Numbered from the stretch's first letter, positions 44,394-57,714 are shown. The stretch: 64,000 nt of DNA from Ectobius pallidus (GCA_964059195.1 CAXKWD010000008.1:42647502-42711501), one strand, 5' to 3'. Translations and numbers: made by a program. Notes: generated by a model from the letters alone, not told the origin.

Positions 44394-47089
44394 TGCTTTT
44401 ATATTATTTTGTAGATAGACGATGGTATGGGACGAGGCCTTCTTAGGGGAAAAAAGAATTATCTGATTATATTATATCTCCGTGAAATTATTAAAGAGTT
44501 TATATGTAATGTGTAATGGTCTTTCAGGTTGTTCAGGAAAATGGTTCTACCCTTTTAGTACATATGGAGTAACAAAATGAATGTTTGACATACCCATTGC
44601 TACAGATGTTGTCTTGAAGACTGAAACCAGTAGCGAATTCACCGAGCTAATATTACACAGTCGTTGTGTTGAAAACTAAACTATGACATATCGTTAGTGT
44701 TCTCAATATGGTTTTGGATCATGAAAAGTATGTCGTGTCAAGGATAAAAATATTTTCATACGATACAAAGTTAATTCAGGATGTATGTTAATAACATATA
44801 AAAATAAAAACTTTCTATTCTATAAGAATACACCTACAATTTCGGGAACATTCCCAGGAACTGATATAACATTAGGAAAAAACATTCCTATGCTATTTCT
44901 GGTAGTCATGTAAGAAATCTGGACATTTCTGTATCATTACAAGTATTGCTCAGTTCAGTTTCCAAAGACCTGGTCAATGTTTACAAGATGTTCATAAATA
45001 ACTTGATGTTATTTCACACAATTTAACGTTGGATTTTATTACTGCACAAACACTATGAAACCAATTAATTAGAAACATCTTAACCTAAATAGTTTTTGCT
45101 TACGAAAACGTTTTATCAGAACAGGATCGCGATTCCACATATTTATCTGTAACTCAGACAAACAAGGCGACGTTTTCATAATATTATTCCTATCGTAGCA
45201 AATGTTCACCAAAATTTTCTTTTGCTCAAACAGACATTGTAACTTTTCGAAGTGAAACCTCAGAACAACAAAATATTGTCCATAAATTAGATTTCAGGAT
45301 AGAATGGCTTTTAACACAGGGACATGAGATGTTCGGGGTTGAAATAAAGTATCATATAATTTGACATTAGTCAGGAATAATAATTTATTTTTCACAACCC
45401 ACGTTATAGTACAAGAATGTAAAAGATATCTTACATTTATATCAGACGTATGTTCTATCAGATGTCTGTAAAAAATCCTATCAATGATACGTTACTCATA
45501 GCTGTATGGTTTTTCCTATGGTCAATGTTAAATAATTTCTACGAAACCAATTAAATAGAAACAACCTAACCAAAATTAGCATTGTTTACGTTTAACAGAA
45601 TTGATCCTCTATGTGTTCTGTATTTTGTCAGATGTAATTTATGTAAAATTGTTAGTTTTCTACATAATGTGTAATCTACAAATTGAAATAAGAAAAGTAA
45701 TTATATTTTCTTCTGTTTTTCATATGTTAAAGAAAACTTTCTACAGATTATTATTCATTAAACTAATCCTATCTTTGTAAGACGTTATAGTCGACAAGTC
45801 TTCAGCGCAAAGCTTTTTCTATAGACCTCTTCAATGTTAGTTTCCTTAAGCAATCAGCTTACCAACATTCATAAAAGAAAATATTGTATCTTAAAACGTC
45901 TACCTCTTCTGTGAATACAAAATATTAAATGGAGTTAGCAATTGATACAGAAAAAAATTAAATATGAGACTGTAGTGAACAATGTTAGAAGATAAATTAT
46001 TAAAATTTTGTTCTATAGGCCTATTTATTTAAAAAAATTACGTCTTAAGTTTGTTGGCAAATGTAATGCATATCAATGGTAAGATAGGATGGGATAGGTA
46101 TTTTATCTGGAATTTTATCCTAATATTAACAGAATGAAGAACCACCGCATGAACATTTTAAATTACCATTAATTTTAAGTTCCAGTTTTAGGCCTACAAG
46201 TATATTCGTTGTAGCAATGCATTGTTAAGCAGCTAAATGTTACAATTGAAAAGGATTCGTACTAAAATTTAAGGCACACGTTTTCAATTAATTGGATACT
46301 GTTCTGACAGAATTAAACACAACTTGTATCTGGTAACATACACCAGTTTTCATAATTAAAATTGTACTCGCAACTATGTAACGATAACCTGAAATGAACT
46401 TAACAAAATCTACATTATAATTTTTACCATATTGAAACTTGACTTACAGTTTGTTTTTTGTAGGGCCTACTGTTAACACCGAGACGTTTTCAGTTCAAAG
46501 CATAAATGAATGTTCTGATTTCAGTTTTAAAATGATCACATAACTTTTCTCTGCTACTAAATTTATATTCTATTTTATTCCGTCATGAAAGTTAACTTCC
46601 ATTTACAGTTGTATGTAAAGACAAAAATGTTATAACGGGTGTTTGAACAAAAGAAAATTCTGTTAAACACCAGCAACCTTACGAATATTTTCTGAAAAAG
46701 TCGCAGTGCTTGTATGAAATCAGGTACAGGAGAAGAGAAAAAGTTATAATGTGTCTTTGAACAAAATAAAATATTTGTAAACACTTATATTCATTTAAAT
46801 AATTTTTTGATAGTGTCTTTCTGTTCTTTGAAGTTAAAGACAAAGTTGTGGAAACAGTTGTATGCATAAACAAATAAATATGTTATAATATGCTTTTGAG
46901 CAAAAGAACATTCTGCTAAACACATGCATCCTTTTCTGAAAAAAACGTCGCACTGTTTGATTTATAACAGTTGCAGGAGAAGAGAAGAAAGTTATATTGT
47001 GTGTTTGAACAAAATATAATTCTGGTAAACACCTACATCCTTGGAAATAATTGTTGGATAGTGGCATTCTGCTGTTTTAAGTTTGTAAA

Positions 47090-50000
47090 TACGTTTTTTT
47101 ATTTAAATAATATTCTGTCAGTTGTCAACCATGACTTGTATAAATAATTTAGTTTTCAAAGCGACTGAAGTGCAGAAAGAAGACATTTTCAAAATAATTA
47201 GGTTCAAGTTACTAATATTTTCTACATTTAAATAATGTTATACAGTTTTAATCACAAGTTGTGTAAAATAATTTAGTTTTCGTATTAGCATGAGTTAGAG
47301 AAGTAGTAAGTTTCTTGTTTTCGTATTAGCGTGAGTGCAGAAGTAGTAAGTTTCTTGTTTTCGTATTAGCGTGAGTGTAGAAGTTGTCGGTTTCTTCTAA
47401 TTAACAACAAGTTAGACATTTTTGTGAATACTTTTTTGATTTAAATAATATTCTGTAAGTTTTTCAACCATGACTTGTATAAATAATTTAGTTGTTATAA
47501 CGACTGAAGTGTACAAAGAAGACATTTTCAAATTAATTAGTTACACGTTAGTAATATTTTCTACATTTAAATAATATTATACTGTTTTTAATCACATGTT
47601 GTGTAAAATAATTTCGTTATCGTGTTAGCATGAGTGAAGAAGTAGTAAGTCTCTTCTAAATAACAACAAGTTAGGCATTTTGTAAATATATTTTTGATTT
47701 AAATAACATTTTCTCAGTTTTCAACCATGACTTGAATAAATAATTTAGTTTTCATAGCGACTGAAGTGTAGAAAGAAGACATTTTCAAAATAATTAGGTT
47801 CAAGTTAGCAATATTTTCTACATTTAAATAATATTATACAGTCTTTAATCACAAATTGTGTAAAATTGTGAGTGTAGAAGTAGTAAGTTTTCTTCTAATT
47901 AATAACAAGTTAGACATTTTTGTGAATACGTTTTTTATTTAAATAATATTCTGTCAGTTTTGAACCATGACTTGTATAAGTAATTTAGTTTTTTGACTGA
48001 AGTGTATAAAAGAAGACATTTTCAAATTAATTAGGTTCAAGTTAGTAATATATTCTACATTTAAATAATATTATACAGTCTTTAATAACAAATTGTGTAA
48101 AATTGTGAGTGTAGAAGTAGTAAGTTTTCTTCTAATTAACAAGTTAGACATTTTTGTGAATACGTTTTTTATTTAAATAATATTCTGTCAGTTTTTAACC
48201 ATGACTTGTATAAGTAATTTAGTTTTTGGAGACTGAAGTGTAAAAAAGAAGACATTTTCAAATTAATTAGGTACACAATAGTGATATATATATTCTACAT
48301 TTAAATAATATTATAAAGTTTTTAATACCAGTTGTGTAAAATAATTTGAGTTTTCGTATTGGCATGAGTGAAGAAGTTTCTTCTAATTAACAAGTTAGGC
48401 ATTTTTGTAAATATATTTTTAATTTAAATAACATTTTCTCAGTTTTCAACCATGACTTGTATAAATAATTTAGTTTTCATAGCGACTGAAGTGTAGAAAG
48501 AAGACATTTTCAAAATAATTAGGTTCAAGTTAGTAACATTTTCTACATTTAAATAATATTATACAGTCTTTTATCACAAGATGTGTAAAATAATATTGTT
48601 TTCGTATTAGTGTAATTGTAGAAGTAGTAAGTTTTCTTCTTATTAACAACAAGTTAGACATTTTTGTGAAAAGATTTTTGATTTAAATAATAATCTGTCA
48701 GTTTTTATCCATGACTTGTATAAATAATTTAGTTTTTATAGTGACTGAAGTGTAAAAATGAAGACATTTTCAAATTAATTAGGTACACGTTAGTAATATA
48801 TATTCTACAATTAAATAATATTATAAAGTTTTATTCACAAATTGTGTAAAATAATTTCGTTTTCGTATTAGCATGAGTGAAGAAGTTTCTTCTAATTAAC
48901 AAGATAGGCATTTTTGTAAATATATTTTTGATTTAAATAACATTTTCTCAGTTTTCAACCATGACTTGTATAAAGAATTTAGTTTTCATAGCGACTGAAG
49001 TGTAGAAAGAAGACATTTTCAAAATAATTAGGTTCAAGTTAGTAATATTTTCTACATTTAAATAATATTATACAGTCTTTAATCATAAATTGTGTAAAAT
49101 TGTGGGGGTAGAAGTAGTACGTTTTCTTCTAATTAACAAGTTAGACATTTTTTGTGAATACGTTTTTGATTTAAATAATAATCTGTCACTTTTTAACCAT
49201 GACGTGTATAAATAATTTAGTTTTTATAGTGACTGAAGTGTAAAAAAAGAAGACATTTTCAAATTAATTAGGTACACGTTAGTAATATATATTCTACATT
49301 TAAATAATATTATAAAGTTTTTATTCACGAATTGTGTAAAATAATTTCGTTTTCGTATTAGCATGAGTGAAAAAGTAGTAAATTTCTTCTAATTAACAAG
49401 TTAGGCATTTTTGTAAATACATTATTGATTTAAATAACATTTTCTCAGTATTCAACCATGACTTGTATAAATAATTTAGTTTTCATAGCGACTGAAGTGT
49501 AGAAAGGAGACATTTTCAAAATAATTAGGTTCAAGTTAGTAATATTTTCTACATTTAATTAATATTATACAGTCTTTAATCACAAGTTGTGTAAAATAAT
49601 TTCGTTTTCGTATTAGCATGAGTGAAGAAGTAGTAAGTTTTCTTCTAATTAACAACAAGTTAGACATTTTTGTAAATATATTTTAGATTTAAATAATATT
49701 CTGTCAGTTTTCAACCATGACTTGTATAAATAATTTAGATTTTATAGTGACTGAAGTGTAAAAAGAAGACATTTTCAAATTAATTAGGTGCACGTTAGTA
49801 ATATATATATTCTACATTTAAATATTATTTTAAAGTTTTTAATCACAAGTTGTGTAAAATAATATAGTTTTCGTACTAGCGTGAGTGGAGAAGTAGTAAG
49901 CTTTCTTCTAATTAACTACAAGTTAAGACATTTTTTGAATACTTTTTTATTTTAATTAATATTCCTGCCGTTTTCAACCTTGACTTTTATAAGTAATTTA

Positions 50001-50545
50001 GTTTTTATAGCGACTGAAGTGACAAAAAAGACATTTTCAAATTAATTAGGTTACACGTTAGTAATATTTTCTACATTTAAATAATATTAAACAGTTTTTA
50101 ATCACAAGTTGTGTAAAATAATTTAGTTTTCGTATTAGAGTGAGTGCAGGAGTAGTAAGATTCTCCTAATTAACAACAAGTTAGAGAATTTTGTGAATAC
50201 TTTTTGATTTAAATAATATTCCGTCAGTTTTCAAGCATGACTTTTAAAAATAATTTAGTTTTTATAGCGAGTGAAAGTGTACAAAGAAGATATTTTCAAA
50301 TTAATTAGGTAGAAGTTAGAAATATTTCTACATTTAAATAATATTATACACAAGTTGTGTAAAATAATTTAGTTTTCGTAATAGCGTGTATGCAGAGGTA
50401 ATTAGTTTCTTTTTCATAGCGACTGAAGTGTACAAAGAAGACATTTTCAAAATTAATCAGGAAGAAGTTAGTAATATTTCTACATTTAAATAATATTCTA
50501 CAGTTTTTAATCACAAGTTGTGTAAAATAATTTAGTTTTCTTCAG
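47090..50545. repeat. ~250-bp satellite array in the palindrome loop (~13 units)
   Basis: The string ACCATGACTTGTATAA or a near copy recurs about every 235-340 bp from 47127 to 50234. Between copies lie TAGTTTTCATAGCGACTGAA, GAAGACATTTTCAAA, TTCTACATTTAAATAATATT and TTTCGTATTAGCATGAGTG in fixed order. Units vary in length by small deletions. Strongly AT-rich, no ORFs. It is absent from both arms and unique to the loop. Confidence 0.9.
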
Positions 50546-50599
50546 AGGTAGAACCTATGTATCAAACATGCTTACACAAACAAGTATGAGCTACCTTTT

Positions 50600-50910
50600 A
50601 TAACATTACAGTTTTGTACAGTATGTTTGCACAAGTATGTACCTTCAAAGACTCAAAGTGACCTTCTTCTGACGTTTCAAAACAAAAAAATGATGTTAGG
50701 ACTCACGGTGTTCACGTCAGGGAAGACATCTCTGGCATCCTTTCCTTCAGCACTTTTGTTTTGGATGACGTGTAGGGCTTCTCTGTCTAGAGATGTCTTA
50801 AAGAGTTTCACAAAATTCGTAGGTGTTCCATCAACAAATTATTTATATATGACATCACAGGATATTGCATCACTACAGACTTGTTCGAAGCTATTTCATG
50901 CTCATACACG
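50600..50910 (-). pseudogene. unidentified protein-like relic in the palindrome loop
   Basis: The minus strand reads FEQVCSDAISCDVIYK, one stop, FVDGTPTNFVKLFKTSLDRE, LHVIQNKSAEGKDARDVF, NTVSPNIIF, then (one frame change) CFETSEEGHFESLKVHTCAN. The composition is far more protein-like than the AT-rich surroundings. The end (..EGHFESLKVHTC..) is weakly reminiscent of the catalytic-Cys region of HECT ubiquitin ligases (AHTC), but I would not assign it on that alone. One stop and one frameshift mark it as decayed. Confidence 0.35.
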
Positions 50911-51080
50911 TGCGAGACAGGTTCAAACGTGTTTCAATGTCATACAGTATAAGAAGTTATAATCATAACTTTTTCTTTTTTTACCATACGTGAGCGAGAA
51001 GCATAATGTGTATGATGTCTCTATATTTTATGCGACATATTGGGACGATTGATATGTCTAAATAATCTGATCGACGTTAA

Positions 51081-51270
51081 ACTTTTAAAGACTGCCCCTT
51101 ACCGTTTATGGACTTGGCCCAAATGAGCGAAGATGGATTCTACTATACTGGATACTTGGATGTAGCCGAGTGTGTGTAGTGTCATACACAAATAGGACAA
51201 TGAGGAGAAACGGACGATCCAGCAAATGACCATAAAAGATGGGGCCCGCTACTGCAAGTTTATAAATAAA
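51081..51270 (+). pseudogene. BIR (inhibitor-of-apoptosis) domain relic
   Basis: The plus frame from 51081 reads TFKDCPLPFMDLAQMSEDGF, then YYTGYLDVAECV, stop, CHTQIGQ, stop, GETDDPANDHKRWGP. This follows the BIR order: (R)xxTFxxWP, LAxAGFYYTG, D.V.C..C, W..DDP..EH.RW.P.C.F. The zinc ligands C, C and H are recognisable; the last Cys is one frame off (YCKFI). Two in-frame stops and one frameshift make it dead. BIR domains bind caspases in IAP proteins of insects and of several large insect DNA viruses. The domain lies in the loop, so it was carried by the ancestral element or inserted there. No RING domain is visible downstream. Confidence 0.7.
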
Positions 51271-52016
51271 ACTAAAGGCGAGGTGAGGTCCTCGTAGACC
51301 TGGCCTGGGATGTTTGCGGTACAGGTGAAATGTCGCATTGTACTTGTGTTCCTGTGTGCAGCGAAAGTGATGTGTACGGTTAAGAACGGCACACATTATA
51401 CCATTTTTTGTTTTGCATACAAATGTTTCCACAACTTTGTCTTTAACCTTAAAGAACAGAAAGACACTATCCAAAAATTATTTCCATGGATGTAGGTGTT
51501 TACCAGAATTTTATTTTGTTCAGACACATATAACTTTTTCTCTCTTCTCCTGCAAATGTTTTAAAACAAACAGTACGACGTTTTTCAGAAAAGGATGCAT
51601 GTGTTTAGCAGAATGCTCTTTTGCTCAAAAACATATTATAACATATTTGTCTCTGCATACAACTGTTTCCACAACTTTGTCTTTAACTTAAAAGAACACA
51701 AAGACACTATCAAAAATTATTTAAATGAATGTAAGTGTTTACCAGAATTTTATTTTGTTCAAAGACATATTATAACTTTTTTCTCTTCTCCTGTAACTGA
51801 TTTCAAACAAGCAGTGCGACTTTTTCAGAAATATTCGTAAGATTGCGGGTGTTTAACAGAATTTTCTTTTGTTCAAAAACCCGTTATAACATTTTTGTCT
51901 TTACATACAACGGTAAATGGAAATTAACTTTTATGACGGAATAAAATAGAATGTAAATTTGGTAGCAGAGAAAAGTTATGTGATCATTTTAAAACTGAAA
52001 TCAGAACATTCATTTA

Positions 52017-52992
52017 TGTTCGAGCAAGCTATAGGTTTTTACTAGCATCTTTCTACGTGTCTAGTTAGTCGTTCTGTTCAAACTCGCAGCTAAATCTATT
52101 CCCGCTGAATCAGCTATTGCAGCGGAGTGATACAAGTTATTACCGCCTGTTCACTGGCCTCCCGCCATAGCAGGTGTAAGCTTAGACGCCTCGTGCATAC
52201 ATTACATCGTCAGTACAAGTTAGTTAGCAGCCCGCATCCACATGAGAGAGTCTATGTTGGATCGCTCTCCAGATTCGCGCCAATTGTAAGACAATAGCCA
52301 CAGTGGTTTGCTCTTAAATCGCGAATAAATACATAATATTTCCAGATACAAGTATTATCGTGTGCGAGTATTTAATCTACACTAATTACAGTAGATTCAT
52401 CATTATCGGCTTAGTAGATTCTTCTAAAAGCTCGTGTATTAGTTCGACAGCATTGTGCAACATCACGCGTTCACAATAGATCAGCTATAAAGTGCATTAT
52501 CTTCAAGATTTAATTGTTAAAGCATCCTAAAAGGAATTCAGCAATTATTCCGAGTATTTTGATATAAGGTTTATTACTGGCAATAAATACAGAACATTTA
52601 TTCGCCACGTGCCCTAAATTACGCGCCAAATCTCAGTACAGTGATTATTGCAAGTGTCGCAATTAGATTTTAGCTTATATTTCATTTAGTGCTTCATTCA
52701 GTTTATTTTAGTGCATTATTTAACCTACATCGTGTGAATAAAGAGTTACATTGTATTGTTACATGAATACGGTTTATTCCCAGTTGTGTTCGAGGATCCC
52801 TGAATCCAACGACCTGAGTTCTATAAGTCCTTCTTGCTCTCCCAGAGTGCCTGTATCTTTCTTACGGGCTGGTCCTCCGCTATCAGAGATTTTATTTTAC
52901 ATTCTACCTCACATTCTACTCCTTTTTTCCCGGATTCATTACGTACCCTACACTTAATGCTCCTCTCGGTCCGGATATATGCCGTTCCTACA
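52017..52992 (+). mobile_element. solo LTR, 976 bp, TSD ATTTA
   Basis: Begins TGTTCGAGCAAGC, ends GCCGTTCCTACA, and is flanked by ATTTA at 52012-52016 and 52993-52997. The left palindrome arm has an uninterrupted counterpart at this point (near 46500), confirming insertion. TG/CA ends with a 5-bp TSD fit a solo LTR left after recombination. AATAAA occurs near 52737. No internal coding region. Strand is arbitrary, taken from the AATAAA. The parent family (Bel/Pao or Gypsy) is not resolved. Confidence 0.8.
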
Positions 52993-53129
52993 ATTTAAGC
53001 TTGGGACTGAAAACGTCTCGGTGTTAACAGTACACGAAACAAACTGCAAGTCAACTTTCAATATGGTAAAAATTATAATGTAGATTTTGTTAAGTTCATT
53101 TCAAGTTATCGTTACATGGTTGCGGAAAT

Positions 53130-53565
53130 TTCATGACGGAATAAATTAGAATGTAAATTTAGTAACAGAGAAAAGTTATGTGATCATTTTAAAACTGAAA
53201 TCAGAACATTCATTTAAGCTTTGGACTGAAAACGTCTCGGTGTTAACAGTACACGAAACAAACTGTTAGTCAACTTTAAATATGGTAAAAATTATAATGT
53301 AGATTTTGTTAAGTTCATTTCAGGTTATCGTTACATAGTTGCGAAAATTTCATGACGGAATAAATTAGAATGTAAATTTAGTAGCAGAGAAAAGTTATGT
53401 GATCATTTTATAACTGAAATCAGAACATTCATTTATGCTTTGGACTGAAAACGTCTCGGTGTTAACAGTACAAAAAACAAACTGTAAGTCAACTTTCAAT
53501 ATGGTAAAAATTATAATGTAGATTTTGTTAAGTTCATTTCAGGTTATCGTTACATAGTTGCGAGT
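53130..53565. repeat. ~215-bp tandem repeat, right arm only
   Basis: The segment from TTTCATGACGGAATAAA through CAGAACATTCATTTA and GACTGAAAACGTCTCGGTG to GGTTATCGTTACAT recurs three times from about 53000; the left arm has it once (about 46380-46590). The extra copies arose after the arms formed and have not been evened out by conversion. Confidence 0.8.
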
Positions 53566-55541
53566 ACAATTTTAATTATGAAAACTGGTGTATGTTATCA
53601 GATACAAGTTGTGTTTAATTCTGTCAGAACAGTATCCAATTAATTGAAAACGTGTGCCTTAAATTTTAGTACGAATCCTTTTCAATTGTAACATTTAGCT
53701 GCTTAACAATGCATTGCTACAACGAATATACTTGTAGGCCTAAAACTGGGACTTAAAATTAATGGTAATTTAAAATGTTTATGCGGTGGTTCTTCATTCT
53801 GTTAATATTAGGATAAAATTCCAGATAAAATACCTATCCCATCTTATCTTTCCATTGATATGCATTACATTTGCCAACAAACTTAAGACGCAATTTTTTT
53901 TAAATAAATAGGCCTATAGAACAAAGTTTTAATAATTTATCTTCTAACATTGTTCACTACAGTCTCATATTTAATTTTTTTCTGTATCAATTGCTAACTC
54001 CATTTAATATTTTGTATTCACAGAAGAGGTAGACGTTTTAAGATACAATATTTTCTATTATGAATGTTGGTAAGCTGATTGCTTAAGGAAACTAACATTG
54101 AAGAGGTCTATTGAAAAAGCATTGCGCTGAAGACTTGTCGACTATAACGTCTTACAAAGATAGGATTAGTTTAATAAATAATAATCTGTAGAAAGTTTTC
54201 TTTAACATATGAAAAACAGAAGAAAATATAATTACTTTTCTTATTTCAATTTGTAGATTACACATTATGTAGAAAACTAACAATTTTACATAAATTACAT
54301 CTGACAAAATACAGAACACATAGAGGATCAATTCTGTTAAACGTAAACAATGCTAATTTTGGTTAGGTTGTTTCTATTTAATTGGTTTCGTAGAAATTAT
54401 TTAACATTGACCATAGAAAAAAACCATACAGCTATGAGTAACGTATCATTGATAGGATTTTTTACAGACATCTGATAGAACATACGTCTGATATAAATGT
54501 AAGATATCTTTTACATTCTTGTACTATAACGTGGGTTGTGAAAAATAAATTATTATTCCTGACTAATGTCAAATTATATGATACTTTATTTCAACCCCGA
54601 ACATCTCATGTCCCTGTGTTAAAAGCCATTCTATCCTGAAATCTAATTTATGGACAATATTTTGTTGTTCTGAGGTTTCACTTCGAAAAGTTACAATGTC
54701 TGTTTGAGCAAAAGAAAATTTTGGTGAACATTTGCTACGATAGGAATAATATTATGAAAACGTCGCCTTGTTTGTCTGAGTTACAGATAAATATGTGGAA
54801 TCGCGATCCTGTTCTGATAAAACGTTTTCGTAAGCAAAAACTATTTAGGTTAAGATGTTTCTAATTAATTGGTTTCATAGTGTTTGTGCAGTAATAAAAT
54901 CCAACGTTAAATTGTGTGAAATAACATCAAGTTATTTATGAACATCTTGTAAACATTGACCAGGTTTTTGGAAACTGAACTGAACAATACTTGTAATGAT
55001 ACAGAAATGTCCAGATTTCTTACATGACTACCAGAAATAGCATAGGAATGTTTTTTTTCCTAATGTTATATCAGTTCCTGGGAATGTTCCCGAAATTGTA
55101 GGTGTATTCTTATAGAATAGAAAGTTTTTATTTTTATATGTTAATAACATACATCCTGAATTAACTTTGTATCGTATGGAAATATTTATATCCTTGACAC
55201 GACATACTTTTCATGATCCAAAACCATATTGAGAACACTAACGGTATGTCATAGTTTAGTTTTCAACACAAAGACTGTGTAATATTAGCTCGGTGAATTC
55301 GCTACTGGTTTCAGTCTTCAAGACAACATCTGTAGCAATGGGCATGTCAAACATTCATTTTGTTACTCCATATGTACTAAAAGGGTAGAACCATTTTCCT
55401 GAACAACCTGAAAGACCATTACACATTACATATAAACTCTTTAATCATTTCACGGAGATATAATATAATCAGATAATTCTTTTTTCCCCTAAGAAGGCCT
55501 CGTCCCATACCATCGTCTATCTACAAAATAATATAAAAGCA

Positions 55542-55826
55542 TTGTTCCCAAATAGGAAAATCTGCACAGACTTCGACACCAACAAAAACAAGTGCTGTTG
55601 TAGTCGCATGGGTTTCCCCTGTGTTGCCGCTGTCATTCGCTACTTCTTTTGTGAAGTACTACTGTTGTACGTATTTGGTTGCATTATACTGAACTGCAAA
55701 ACATTACCCTTAAATTCACTGATTGACTGTTCGAAGAGGATTAGAATGGCATCAGATAGAAGCAGTTCTGAAAAAAAGGCAACCATTCTATCTAAGTTAA
55801 TGTCCTGTCGTACCAAAGAGATCTGA
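55542..55826 (+). other. 94-codon open frame in right arm (mirror of 44136-44393)
   Basis: Shares its first 77 residues with the left-arm frame; the last 17 residues differ because an A-run is longer here. It has a possible membrane segment and a Cys cluster (KCCCSRMGFPC). No family recognised. Confidence 0.25.
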
Positions 55827-56714
55827 CCGGCTAGGAAGACATTTGAACACGCAAACGCTCTTGGTATTTGGTACAGTGAAATGCATTGCAATGTAGACTT
55901 CCTTTCCATTCACTCTCCCCCTCCCAGGCGATATCTGTCTTTCTAGTTGTACCGCTCTCTACCTTCAAACGGAAACTGAATAGAGTCATAATACGTCAAT
56001 ACAGTAAAGTGCAATAGGGTAGGTCTACTTTGTAACACTCTGTCTAAAGATATAGGCTATGTTTGAGAAAACATATTGCACTGGAAACCTAAAAAGCAGT
56101 TTTCGATTGAAAAGCAAAACGCGCACTACTTACCATCTCTAAGGATGTTCCAGTGTTTCGCAAATTAAATCACACGTTTCGATTTAAGACATTGCACCCA
56201 CGAGATTCAGGAAACGTTCCCTATCGTTACTTGGTATAGTTTTTACTTTATCTAGAAAACTTATTTTGAAGACAGTATTTTAAAGAATACTAAAACATAA
56301 TAGGCTGTTATGCATGACATATAGGCCTATGTATTAATTTACAGAATTAGGCCTTTTTTGTCGACTTGGCTTAAAAATATTATTTGAAGACATTCTTTTA
56401 AGGAATATTATAACATAATAGGTTGTTATGCATGACAAATAGGCCTACATAATTACAAAAATTAGGGGTTTTGTGTAGACTTTATCTAGAAAACTTATTT
56501 TGAAGACAGTATTTTAAAGAATACTAAATCATATTAGGCTGTTATGCCCTCCCCAGCCACCATTTGAGGGCTCCGACGAAAACTTGTTTGAAAACATCAT
56601 TTTAATGAATATTAAATCATATTAATGTGTCAACGCGGCAAAATTGAAATATTACAACCATTTTTATTTTTTTTCAAACATCCCTCCATTTTTAAAAATT
56701 AAATTTCGGTTCCA

Positions 56715-57428
56715 TCTTGGCCAATGTTTTGAATTTTGAATTTAGCGGTAGTCGTCTCCTTATAGCATGGTACATAACTGCCTTCCAGGAGACTATTCTG
56801 AAAGTAATGACTGTTAACTAGCGCGATCTAGTAGACATTTATGAAAACACAAGTTTGAATAACATGACAGCACTGAGAAAAATGAATATTATATGAGACA
56901 ATGTTTTGAATTTTTAAATTTTAGCTTTAGTCGCCATCTTATAGCATGGTACACAACTGCTTTCTAGGAGACAATTCTGAATGTAATGACTGTTAACTAG
57001 CGCGATCTAGTAAACAATTATGAAAGCACAAGATTGAATAACATGACTCACTGAGAAAAACTGAATATTATATGAGACAATGTTTTGAATTTTGAATTTA
57101 GCGGTAGTCGCCATCTTATGGCATGGTACACAACTGACATATAGGAGACAATTCTGAAAGTAATGACTGTTAACTAGCGCGATCTAGTAGACAATTATGA
57201 AAGCACAGGATTGAATAACATGACTCACTGAGAAAAACTGAATATTATATGAGACAATGTTTTGAATTTTGAATTTAGCGGTAGTCGCCATCTTATAGCA
57301 TGGTACACAACTGGCATCTAGGAGACAATTCTGAAAGTAATGACTGTTAACTAGCGCGATCTAGTAGACGATTATGACATGAATAACATGACTCACTGAG
57401 AAAAACTGAATATTATATGAGACAAAGT
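56715..57428 (-). repeat. ~178-bp tandem array, right copy
   Basis: Mirror image of 42513-43215, with four units and the same GATCGCGCTAGTTAAC core read on the minus strand. Some units carry different small changes from their left partners (for example GACATATAGG in place of GCAGTTG-side strings). Confidence 0.85.
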
Positions 57429-57448
57429 TAGCAGGTGGAAGAGTAGAT

Positions 57449-57522
57449 GTTACCGTGGCCACGCGGTTAAAAACAGGTAGCCAGTAATGACAACTTGAAT
57501 GGTTCGAATCCACCTCTATGAC
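57449..57522 (+). repeat. tRNA-like sequence in right arm
   Basis: Counterpart of 42414-42487, somewhat better preserved: TGGCCACGCGGTTA fits a Ser/Leu-type A box and GGTTCGAATCC a B box. 74 nt. The acceptor stem is imperfect, so it is probably not a functional tRNA. Confidence 0.45.
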
Positions 57523-57714
57523 AAGATTTTATTAAATAAATATAAAATTAACATGCGTAAGAACGCAATGTAATGAGGACGTCATATGGAAGTCCTGGGA
57601 TAGCGACTAAAGCTGTCAAAAGGTCATAACGTTGCGGGATAAAAAAGTTCAAAGTATAGGGACTACATATGGGATAGCCAAAGGACCCAACTGCAAACTT
57701 CCCGAAAAGAGGAG

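Larger units (their letters stand above)
42307..47075 (+). repeat. left arm of the giant palindrome, inner part
   Basis: Continues the arm after the Gypsy insertion; reverse complement of about 51455-57625. It contains a tRNA-like stretch, a 178-bp tandem array, shorter repeats with GCATAACAGCCTAAT blocks (43380-43690), an 85-codon frame mirrored in the other arm, and 2.5 kb of AT-rich DNA. The strings CCAAATACGTACAACAG and ACTGATATAACATTAGG are easy anchors. Apart from the listed repeats I see no gene. Confidence 0.9.

Noticed and set aside
57449..57522. Functional tRNA gene
   Set aside because: Boxes A and B are present, but the acceptor stem pairs poorly and no convincing anticodon arm can be drawn.
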